Positions 22,054 through 31,634 of a stretch of DNA of 64,000 nt are shown here, piece after piece. The notes below the pieces were generated by a model. The model did not search any database. It saw only the letters and a list, made by a program, of their open reading frames with translations, and was not told the DNA's origin. A program made the position numbers and the translations under genes. Source of the DNA: Dactylorhiza incarnata (lineage: Eukaryota; Streptophyta; Magnoliopsida; Asparagales; Orchidaceae); the NCBI GenBank assembly GCA_033032865.1, contig JAWHQI010000121.1:744001-808000 (forward strand), written 5' to 3'. Numbering within the stretch: position 1 is the first letter of the stretch; each line of letters opens with the position of its first letter.

Positions 22054-23335
22054 TTTGTTCCTGACCCAGATTACCTTGGGTCTTTTTGTATTACCACAAA
22101 AATCTAAAATAAAAGACATTTCAGGTTGGTCCTTGTAACCTAGTGGATGATATCTCCTTGGAGGTATAATCCATTCAGTGAAAGGATTGATAGAATGTGA
22201 AGAATGAGAATTTTTCAGATTTGATGTATAGTTTCCATTTGACGAAATGGGCTGAGTTCGCTGAGCGTCGTTCGACGAATGACTGAGATTTCGTCGAGCG
22301 CCGTTCATATAATAACTATATAGAAAATCTGTATTCAAAGTTCATTGAGCTCCGTTCGATGACGTGGATGCATTTCGTCGAGCTCCGTTCGACGAATTCT
22401 ACTGAATTCTGCTATTCTCGATAGTCTTACTTGAAATGTTTTTATTTTCATCTACAAGCTCTTTGCTCTTAGCAGAGATGAATTTTATAGGTGTAGATAA
22501 TATGTTCTTCTTAATTAGAGGTGGCTCACTTGATGAAGCACCCAAGCCCAGTTTGCTATTAAGTCTAGCATTTACTGTTCTTGTGATGTCCATCAGTTTG
22601 ATGTTTCTCCCATTCAGGGATTCTTCAAATTCCTTAGCCTCAGAAAATTTATTCTCAATGAGAATAATTTGTTCTCTAGAGGGAGCCAAATCTTTCTTAA
22701 GATTTACATTTTTTTCACTTATATTATTCATTTCAGCTAGCTTAAGTCTTAGTGAGATTATTTCTTTCTCAGATTTAATTAAGTCTGAGCAAAGGACTTT
22801 GAATTTAGCTTTGAATTCAACTGAAGTAAAATCAAAGGTAGATATTACTTGATCTGCATCAGTTTCAGCTTCTGATTCTGATTCCTCTTCATCTGAATTG
22901 TTGGCTGAGGCATTGATTGCCATCATGCAGAAGTTCTTCTCTTCTTCATAGTCTTCATCATCATTGGACGAAGAAGCATTTCCTGACTCACTGTCTGAGT
23001 CATAAATGACCATCAGACATTGGTCATTTTCTTTTGTTTCTCCTTCATCATCTGAAGAGCTGGATGACTGATCTGATTCAATTTGACCCCAAGATTCTGC
23101 TTCAAATCCTCTTCCCCTCTTCTTGTGTTTGTGAGAGGAAGATTTGCTGGAGTTTCTTTTCTCTTCATTGTCCTTTTTCTTTTCTTTCTTCTGGTTTTCT
23201 GGACAGTCTAGTGCAATATGTCCTGGTTTCCTGCAACCATAACAAATAATTTCCTTAGAATTGTTTTTGTCATACCATGGTTTTTCATGGCTTCTGGATG
23301 ACTTTTTCCTGAAATCTTTTCTTGCCATCTTATAT
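22054..23335 (-). pseudogene. Copia B gag, 3' part
   Basis: Begins after the F insertion with ARKDFRKKSSRSHEKPWYD and the zinc knuckle CYGCRKPGHIALDC (about 23230). An acidic serine-rich stretch and a probable coiled coil (LKLAEMNNISEKNVNLKKDL) follow. At 22240-22400 the coding sequence is crowded with the B LTR word (TCGTCGAGC, TTCGACGAA), and the frame is broken there. It resumes as INPFTEWIIPPRRYHPLGY and ends WVRNK before UAG. A second zinc knuckle is not clear here. The N-terminal half is at 30686-31459. Confidence 0.75.
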
Positions 23336-23340
23336 AATCT

Positions 23341-24632
23341 TGAAAGTGCACAGTTAACCTCACTAGAATTCTTTAGAGGGGGGGGGGGGGGTGAATAGAG
23401 ATTTAAAAATATTTTGTGCAAAGTTAATAAATATATATGTGTAATATTCACAGATTTAAGCTTCCCACACACCAACAAGAATTAAGCAAATAAAGAAAGA
23501 AATAGCAAAAAGAAAATCACAGCACAACACAAAGAAATATAGTGGTTCCCCAAACTTTGGGTAATCCACTCTTCTACCCCCTTGGTAGGAATTCACTATC
23601 TTGCACTGAGTCTTTTGTTAAGGAGACTCTTAGAACCAGCCCGAGTCTTTTGATAAGGAGACTCTTAGAACCACTATAACTGACCTTTTTGAAGAGAGAT
23701 TCTAAAAACTCTTTTACACAATTTGAAAATGGAATAAGACTAAAAAGAAGAAGTAGAAGAAAAACAATTGAAGCAAGAAAGAATCTTCTTCCTAGCAAGA
23801 AGATTAGAAGCACAAGTATAGTGAATGAAATCTCTCTTCTATAATGAGAAGGAGATTGAAAGCCCTTTTCTCTTTCAGTGAGAGCTTTCAGCTGTATGGC
23901 TTCAAAAGGAGGAGAAGAAGAAGATTTTTTCTTTGCTACAGCACTCTTTCACTTTTCTCAGCTTTCTCACTTTTCACTTGGGAGCTTTTCCTCTTTTTCA
24001 AATGGATGGATTGGATCACTTCTTATTTTCTTTGCCGACCTCCTTGTGTATTTATAGCTCTGTTTATTCAAAAATATTGCTATAGGAGAATAATTAATTA
24101 GCAGGCAGAGAAATAGCAAGAGAGAAAAGTTTCCATAATCATTATATCTGTAGAAGGAAAGAGATCATTCTATTTTCAAATAATGTCCATAATAATCTTA
24201 ATCAAATTAGCCAAGAATCATTTAGAAGGAAAGACTGATTCAGAACGGCTAGAAAAGAATAATATAATTCCATAAAATTTAGATCTACAGAAAGAAGGAA
24301 AGAGATCTGGCGTGTTTTTGAATCTGTCACAGAAATCGACGTGCGTCAATTACTATTCGACGTAAGCGTCGATTTCAGCCTGGCTAGACGTCGAGAAGAA
24401 AATATGGAAGGAGCGTCGACAGAGGTGCGTCGACTAGAAATCAGAGTTACGTCGACTTTGGTTACGTCGAATTCTGTTTAGAGTTACTTCGACTCAGTAT
24501 GAGAGATGCGTCGACTACACTTTGACGTTGCGTCGATTACTATTCGACGCATATTTTACTTAAATTAATTTTTGCTCTGAGAACTCATTTTCTACTCAAT
24601 TCTAGGGGTTAAGATAAATCATTTTCCCAACA
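23341..24632 (-). repeat. 3' LTR of copia F (1292 bp)
   Basis: Ends TGAAAGTG and TTCCCAACA. A 14-base G tract is at 23378-23391. Minus-strand TATAAATAC is at 24048-24056, and CGTCGA/GCGTCGAC words fill 24330-24560 upstream of it. Confidence 0.9.
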
Positions 24633-24646
24633 ATCTTCCCCTATTT
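24633..24646 (-). other. Polypurine tract of copia F
   Basis: Minus-strand AAATAGGGGAAGAT directly before the 3' LTR, close to the B tract. Confidence 0.65.
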
Positions 24647-24832
24647 GTCTTAACCCTATTCAGAGAGAAATTTTATCAGCTTTTATTCAACACATCAAAG
24701 CATATTTATAGAAAAGAGATATATTAGATAATCAGAAGATAATGGAAAAAGAAATCATATAATAGGCTTTTTGTACAGATCAATCTGTACTTAAGCATTA
24801 AAAGTATAGTATATCAAAAATTGTTCAACATA

Positions 24833-26603
24833 TCATTCAAGAGGAGTAGGAGGAGTTTTTCTCTTCCTAGAGAATACTAAAGGGAGATCAGGTCTTTTTA
24901 TAGAGGTGAGTTGCTCCTTCTCAGTAGCAAGATGTTCATTCAGCTCCCCCTGAGTTAAAGCAGTCTGCTCCCCCTGAGATAGAACTTCCTTTACACTTTC
25001 TTTTTCTGCTTCTTCAGCTTCTTTCCCAGCTCCAGTTTCAGCTATGACAACATCTGGCTCCCCCTGAGCTTCAGCTTCTTTTTCTTTCTCACTTTCAGCC
25101 ACACCTTCAGCCTCAGCTTCCTTTTCAACTTCTTTCTCAACTCTACTTGCCTCCCCTTGAAAGAGAACTACTTGTTGTGCAGCTTCTCTTGCTATAGTGA
25201 GCACATCTTTTATCTGTTCTGTAGTATGTAGCTCAGGTACTAATTCATTCCCAATAGTTTTAAGCAGAGCAAGACTATCAGAGTTTGATGTTGGAGAGGA
25301 TTTTTGTGAGTGAGATTTGAGACTGGAGAGCTGCTCTTCATCTACCTCCTCCCCCTTCTTGACCTTCTTAGCTAAGGAGGTTAAGAAAGACTTAGTGACC
25401 TTAGAGGAAGAGATAGAGGACTTCAAGCTTTGCACAGAGGCATTGACCCCATCTATTTGGGTTTTCATGTGCATGATGGAGGAGTGAAGTTGGGAATAGT
25501 GCCCATCAAGCATGTCCTGAAATTTATGGGTTGCTTGTTGAATGCATTGGAGAAGGAGTGCTTGTGTGGATGAAGATGGTTCAGGTTGTGTTGGTGGAGG
25601 AGATAATGGTGGAGGAGATGATGGTGGAGGAGATGAAGGTGGAGAGATGACTGTATTACTGAGATCAATGGTTGTGGTAAGAAGATGAGGTGTGTTTGAG
25701 GTAGGTAGAGAGGATGTGATAGTAGGAGGAGGAAGAGGTGGTGATTGAATTGGTGTATGTGAAGATGTAGTTAAGATAGGAGATGTGAGGGTAGTGGAAA
25801 CTATTGTTGTGGATGATGTTGGTAGGGAAGAGATCTTTGTATGTGGAGGAGGAGGTGAAGATGGATGCACAAGAGAATTAGGAGGAGAGGGAGTCCTTTC
25901 AGGAATGGAACCAGGCTTGGGGATTTGCCTGGTCCATTTTGAAAAGAGGGCTATGGACATCCTTTTTACAAGAGGAATGGGAATTCCTTTTTGACCTACA
26001 TATGTCAGGGAAGGAGTGAAGGAGTACCTGACTCATGATCCTCATGTAGGCATTCTCTTTTTGAGAATATTTATAGCCTATCATCTTCAGTAAGCAGCTG
26101 GCCCAGTCTATCTTCTTTTTCAGCACAAGGGCCCCCATATTGTTCAGTTGCTGCTTGGGCACTGCATCATGGGCAGAGATTTTGCATAGTAGTATTTTTC
26201 CTACTATGTCTGCCAAAAGCCTGTATTCATCAGAGAAGTCTATTTTCTTCAAGTTGATTGGTCTATCTCTGGAGAAATTCATGGTGACTAATAAGTTTTT
26301 GATTTCCTCAGGGGTGAGTTCCACAGGTTCATTACCTGATGGAAGATCAAAGGTGTCCCTAAGATGTTCTGCAGAGATTGAGATAGGTGTTTCATGGATT
26401 GTTCCTGTAATCTCTCCTTGTTCAGATATCTGAACATGATTCATCAACTCAGTGAGTTCTATTTCCAGGAGTCTGCATCTTGTTGATATGAGTTTGTTTA
26501 GACCGGCTTTAGTGAAAAGAACTATGATGCTCTTGTAGTTTTCGGTGGCGGCTTGGAAGGAATCAAGATCAATATCGAAACCAGAATTGATCTTGGGAGC
26601 CAT
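24833..26603 (-). pseudogene. Extra ORF of copia F (env-like position), one frameshift, about 590 residues
   Basis: Starts at 26603 in a good plant context (AAAATGGCT) with MAPKINSGFDIDLDSF. A globular N-terminal part (about 190 residues) includes HLRDTFDLPSGNEPVEL, DEYRLLADIVGKILL and KKIDWASCLLKMIGYKY. It resembles hypothetical proteins I recall from plant repeats but cannot name. A one-base shift near 26020 breaks the frame; the other frame gives VGQKGIPIPLVKRMSIALF and continues to 24833. Then come a Pro/Ser/Thr-rich stretch, a helical segment (HYSQLHSSIMHMKTQIDGV), and an acidic Glu/Ala-rich coiled-coil tail. The place corresponds to the env-like ORF of SIRE-type copia elements. I see no signal peptide or membrane segment, so 'env' is positional only. 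Confidence 0.65.
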
Positions 26604-26609
26604 TTTGGT

Positions 26610-26910
26610 CAGTGAGAGAGAGAGGAAGAGATGGCTGGACTGAGAAGTGAGAAGGATGAGAGATGCAGAGAGCGTGCAGATTTCTAACTGAAGAGTTTAT
26701 TTAAGTCAGGCGAAACGTTGAAATGAGACACAACTCGAGGTTTATTCGGTACTATAGTAGACTAGATGTGACCGAAAATATTTTAGTATTGCCGCTCTTT
26801 TTCATGAAGTTGACGTTGCGTCGAGTGGAAGTCGATGTATGCGTCGGTACAGTCTGAATTGAGATGTTAGGGTTTCCTATCGACGATGCGTCGATTAAGA
26901 AATCGACGTG
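26610..26910 (-). promoter_or_regulatory. Candidate internal promoter for the F extra ORF
   Basis: Reading on the minus strand: CGTCGA/CGACGC words at 26905-26810, a TATA-like TTAAATAAAC at 26704-26695, then a long CT-rich leader and the ATG at 26603. The order (words, TATA, pyrimidine-rich start, ORF) repeats that of the F LTR promoter. D has the same order at 47050-47203. No transcript evidence is available. Confidence 0.4.
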
Positions 26911-26995
26911 ACTTCTATTTTGAAAATTCTAAGTTTTTCTTGAGAGATTATTTCTTCCTAATCCTAAGGTTTTCTAAGTCAGCCTTGGACTAATT

Positions 26996-29291
26996 TTATA
27001 GACAATTGGATTGATTGTGCCAACATTGTTTGGCAATGTGGCCAGTTTTATTACAGATATAACACCTGATTGTCTTTAGGTTATGGGAATTTGAGTTTAG
27101 AGAAGGATAGAGGTGTTGATTAGGATAGAGTTGTTGATTAGGATAAAATTTTTGATCAGGATGAATGGGTCCTGAATGGGGGTTAAGATAGAAAATTTTT
27201 GAAGGATAGATATGTCCTGTATTTAAGTTACTTTGAGGTTTTATGCGTCGATATCTATTCGACGTATACTGAGAGTTGCGGCGATATATATTCGGCGCTC
27301 TCTCTAGATTGTGTTGATCTGGAATCGATGCATGGAAGTAGTTGCGTCGATTGTAAGTCGATGTAATTTTATTCATGCGTCGATTTGAGGACGAAGCATC
27401 TGAGAGATTGCGTCGAGTAGAATTCGACGTACTATCATTCATACGTCGATATGAATTTGACGCAATTGTGTCTTCACAGATTTTATTTTTCCCTTTTTCT
27501 GGTTGGAGATTTATTGTTTCTTTTAGCCTAGTTGCCTTCTCAGAAAGAGTTTGAGAGTCTTCATATGAATAGTATGATGTTTCATCAAAATGGTTTATCT
27601 CCTTGAAGGTGAAGTCTTCTTCTTTATTTTGTGAATCTTCTTCTAAGTTTGTTGATTTGATGGGTTTAGTAAATTTAACAGGGCTCATCCAAGCAGGTTT
27701 GGTAGATGGTATTGAACTGGTTGAAGGATCAGCCCCTAGCCCAGATTCTTATGTCTGATTGTTTGTTTTTCAGTGATTTCTTTAAGTGTTTGGCTTCTGA
27801 CTTTTATAGATTCTTCAAAAGCTTTTGCCTGGGATACCTTATTCTTAAGGAGTTGATTTTCTATTTTAGCACTTTTTATTTCCTTTTCTGTTTTATAGAT
27901 TTCACACCTTAGTTCATAATTTTTTGAACATGTATCCTCTATTTTTCTCATATTAATTTGTTCTCTTAGATCCTTGATTTCTTGTTTAGCTTTTCGTTGG
28001 TCTAAACAGAATCCTTTAAAATCATTTTTGAAATCATCACATAGAAAATCTATTTCATCAAAAATGCTTACCTCATCCTTATCCTCAGATTCCTCTATGA
28101 GAATAAGGCTATTTGCTTTGGTTGTTGAATTTTCTTTTTCATCTTCAGAAGAGATGCTTCCTTCTGATCCTGTTTAACTCCATGATTTAGCAGCATATTC
28201 TTCCTTTGAGCTTTCAAGAGCCATTAAGCATAGGTCTTCTTGCTTAGACTCTTCATTGTCACTCTTAGATGAGGTGATGTCCTCAGAATCTGTTTCACTC
28301 CAAGCTTCTGCAATGAAGCCTCTTTCTTTCTTCTTCCCCATTTTCTTGAGATCTTTCTTTTTCATATCTTTCTTTTTCTTAACATTTTCTGGACATTCTG
28401 GGGCAATATGTCCAGTTTTCCTGCAGGAATAATAAACAATTTCTTTAGTGGGAGTCTTATCATACCTTAGTTTTGGCTCTCTTCTTCTAGACCCATCTGT
28501 CCTGACCCATTTCTTGAATCTTCTGGCCAGGAGACTGAATAATTCTTCTTCAGTAACAGGGGTTTCTTCTTCTGTTGCTTTTAATGCAATGTTTCTATCT
28601 TTTGAAGAGGTTGGAGTGTTTTCCCTTCTTTCCTTCTCTTCTCTGGTTTTCAGTAATTGCTCATAGGATTTGAGTTTTCCTAAGAGGGCATCTGTTGAGA
28701 TTTCCTTTTGTTCTTTTGTATCTCTTATTGCCCATATTCTTGAGTCCCGTGAACTTGGGAGACTCATTAATAATTTATCATTGATCTCTGTGAGAGAGAT
28801 CTCTCTATCCAAGCTCCTTAATTGGTTGATGATCAGACTGAATCTGTCATACATCTCAGATATGCTTTCTTCATGCTTCTTTTGAAAGTTCTCATATTGG
28901 GAGATCAATAAAGCCTTTCTATCTTTCCTTTCATCAGCACTTCCTTCTACTATCTTTGTAAGAGCCTCCCAGATTTCTTTGGCTGATTCACAGTCAACAA
29001 CCTTTTGAAAGATTTCATCTGAGAGGGTTGAGACAAGAATGTTCACAACTTTTGCATCACATGCTCCTGCCTTCTTCTCATCATCTGTCCACTCAGCCCT
29101 TAGGACCAGTGTTTGAGTCACTTTACCACTTGATTCCTTTCTATAAGGCTTGGGGGGACCTGTCAAAATAACATTAAACAATTCTTCATCAATAGAATTC
29201 ATATAGATCCTAATTCTTGTTTTCAAAGTGCAAACTTTTCAAGATTGCACATTGGTGGTCTGGTGGAAGCATAATCTTTGATTTGTGCCAT
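26996..29291 (-). pseudogene. Copia F gag with damaged start and first zinc knuckle
   Basis: The start is at 29291 (MAQIKDYASTRPPM). A TGA replaces the Trp of KFALW and one base is lost near 29220, after which the frame is open from 29226. The capsid-like domain runs to about residue 230 (SAKEIWEALTKIVEGSADE, EINDKLLMSLPSS). The first zinc knuckle reads YYSCRKTGHIAPEC: its first Cys has become Tyr. An acidic spacer, a coiled coil (27951-27736) and an Arg-Arg-rich segment (27688-27200) follow. The Arg pairs in that segment are encoded by CGTCGA-type words. A second zinc knuckle CYICNKTGHIAKQC is at about 27030. A stop lies near 28177, so gag is in pieces. Confidence 0.75.
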
Positions 29292-29369
29292 AAAAAGTTT
29301 TTAGAAATATATATATATATGAGGTAGGATCTTTTTGATCAAGGAGTTACCACTTTTTGATCAACCTCC

Positions 29370-29380
29370 CTCTGATACCA
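29370..29380 (-). other. Primer-binding site of copia F
   Basis: Minus-strand TGGTATCAGAG two bases from the LTR end; complementary to initiator tRNA-Met. Confidence 0.8.
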
Positions 29381-29382
29381 AT

Positions 29383-30680
29383 TGAAAGTGCACAGTTAAC
29401 CTCACTAGAATTCTCTAGAGGGGGGGGGGGGGTGAATAGAGATTTAAAAATATTTTGTGCAAAGTTAATAAATATATATATATGTGTGTAATATTCACAG
29501 ATTTAAGCTTCCCACACACCAACAAGAATTAAGCAAATAAAGGAAGAAATAGCAAAAAGAAAATCACATCACAACACAAAGAAATATAGTGGTTCCCCAA
29601 ATTTTGGGTAATCCACTCTTCTACCCCCTTGGTAGGAATTCACTATCTTGCACTGAGTCTTTTGTTAAGGAGAATCTTAGAACCAGCCTGAGTCTTTTGA
29701 TAAAGAGACTCTTAGAACCACTACAACTGAATTTTTTGAAGAGAGATTCTAAAAACTCTTTTACACAATTTGAAAATGGAATAAGACTAAAAAGAAGAAG
29801 TAGAAGAAAAACAATTGAAGCAAGAAAGAATCTTCTTCCTAGCAAGAAGATTAGAAGAACAAGTATAGTGAATGAAATCTCTCTTCTATAATGAGAAGGA
29901 GATTGAAAGCCCTTTTCTCTTTCAGTGAGAGCTTTCAGCTGTATGGATTCAGAAGGAGGAGAAGAAGAAGGCTTTTTCTTTGCTGTAACGCTCTTTCACT
30001 TTTCTCAGCTTTCTCACTTTTCACTTGGGAGCTTTTCCTCTTTCTCAAATGGATGGAGTGGATCACTTCTTATTTTCTTTGCCGACCTCCTTGTGTATTT
30101 ATAACTCTGTTTATTCAAAAATATTGCTATAAGAGAATAATCAATTAGCAGACAGAGAAATAGCAAGAGAGAAAAGTTTCCATAATCATTATATCTGTAG
30201 AAGGAAAGAGATCATTCTATTTTCAAATAATGTCCATAATAATCTTAATCAAATTAGCCAAAAATCATTTAGAAGGAAAGACTGATTCAGAATGGCTAGA
30301 AAAGAATAATATAATTCCATAAAATTCAGATCTACAGAAAGAAGGAAAGAGATCTGTCGTGTTTTTGAATCTGTCACAAAAATCGACGTGCGTCGATTAC
30401 TATTCAACGTAAGCGTCGATTTTAGCCTGGCTAGACGTCGAGAAGAAAATATGGAAGGAGCGTTGGCAGAGGTGCGTCGACTAGAAATCAGAGTTACGTC
30501 GACTTTGGTTACGTCGAATTCAGTTTAGAGTTACTTCGACTCAGTATGAGAGATGCGTCGACTACACTTCGACGTTGCGTCGATTTCTATTTGACGCATA
30601 TTTTACTTAAACTAATTTTTCACTCTGAGAACTCATTTTCTACTCATTTCTAGGGGTTAAGATAAATCATTTTCCCAACA
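29383..30680 (-). repeat. 5' LTR of copia F (1298 bp)
   Basis: Same ends as the 3' LTR. A 13-base G tract is at 29420-29432, TATAAATAC on the minus strand at 30095-30103, and the CGTCGA word array at 30380-30600. Differences from the other LTR are scattered single bases. Confidence 0.9.
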
Positions 30681-30685
30681 AATCT

Positions 30686-31459
30686 TTTGGCAAACAGACT
30701 CATCAACTCCTCATTGTCAGGAGTCTTTCGTTCTTCTTCTGTAGCTTTGAAGGCAATATTCCTATCCTTCTTCGTTGAAGAGGAGGTGCTGACTTGTTCA
30801 GCTTCCCTTATCTTGATGAGTTGCTCATAGGATTTGAGCTTTCCTAGCAGTGTCTTAGTAGTTATCTCATTAAGACTTCTGGCTTCCTTGATAGGCCAGA
30901 TCCTAGAGTCCCAAGTGCTGGGGAAGCACATTAGGATTTTGTCATTGATCTCAGTTAATGAGATTTCCTTGTCCAGTGTTCTGAGTTCACTTGTGATTAC
31001 ACTTAATCTAGTGTACATATCTGCAACTGATTCTTCTTCACCCTTCTTGAAGATCTCATACAGAGAGATCAAGTGAGATCTTCTGTCCTTTCTTTCATCA
31101 GCAGAGCCTGCAACCATATTGTTGAGAGAGGTCCATATCTCTCAAGCTGAGGTGCAGTCCACCACTTTTTGAAAGATGTCATCAGACATTGTTTGAGCCA
31201 GAATATTCATGGCTTTTGCATCAGCACTTCTTTGCTTTTTCTGAGCTTCAGTCCATTCAGGAGGTGGGACAGCAGTGTTGTTTGTTGTGGTTCCAGTACT
31301 TGCTGCAGTTGTAGGTGTTGGAGGCCCTGTCAAAATTACATTAAAGATTTTTTCATCAATTGAGTTCATATAAAGCCTAATTCTTGCTTTCCACAGTGCA
31401 AACTTACTGAGATTGCACATAGGAGGTCTTGTGCTTGAATACTCCTTGTTTTGTGCCAT
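30686..31459 (-). pseudogene. Copia B gag, 5' part
   Basis: Starts at 31459 with MAQNKEYSSTRPPMCNLSKF. The capsid-like domain continues through LYMNSIDEKIFNVILTGPP and SDDIFQKVVDCTSA to a TGA (about 31142), where F has Lys (SAKEIW). The frame goes on EIWTSLNNMVAGSADERKD, EINDKILMCFPSTWDSRIW and LGKLKSYEQL to the F insertion at 30681. The second half of gag resumes at 23335. Confidence 0.82.
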
Positions 31460-31621
31460 GAGTTTTTAACAGAAAAAAAAACAATAAAAACTCTAAAATA
31501 ATTTAAGATCTAATTGATCTTTGTGATCCAGGTGTTAGCCTGTAAATAATATCAACAACCAATTGAAAGTGAGTTCAAATGAGTATCAGGTGCAAGAAAA
31601 TGAAGTGATAAAATCAACCTC

Positions 31622-31632
31622 CTCTGATACCA
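31622..31632 (-). other. Primer-binding site of copia B
   Basis: Minus-strand TGGTATCAGAG two bases after the LTR end (31635). Confidence 0.8.
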
Positions 31633-31634
31633 AT

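Larger units (their letters stand above)
23341..30680 (-). mobile_element. Copia F: pol-less Ty1/copia element (7340 bp) inside the gag gene of B
   Basis: LTRs 23341-24632 and 29383-30680, TSD AATCT (23336-23340 and 30681-30685). The two LTRs look about 95-97% alike by eye, so the insertion is fairly young. The interior holds gag with two zinc-knuckle regions and, downstream, a long extra ORF. There is no protease, integrase, RT or RNase H between 26996 and 26603. It is therefore probably non-autonomous and would need enzymes from a relative such as the lineage of B. Confidence 0.9.

Noticed and set aside
26020..26055. A 32-nt GT...AG segment as an intron in the F extra ORF
   Set aside because: Too short for a plant intron, and removing it leads to a stop within a few codons; a one-base frameshift fits better.
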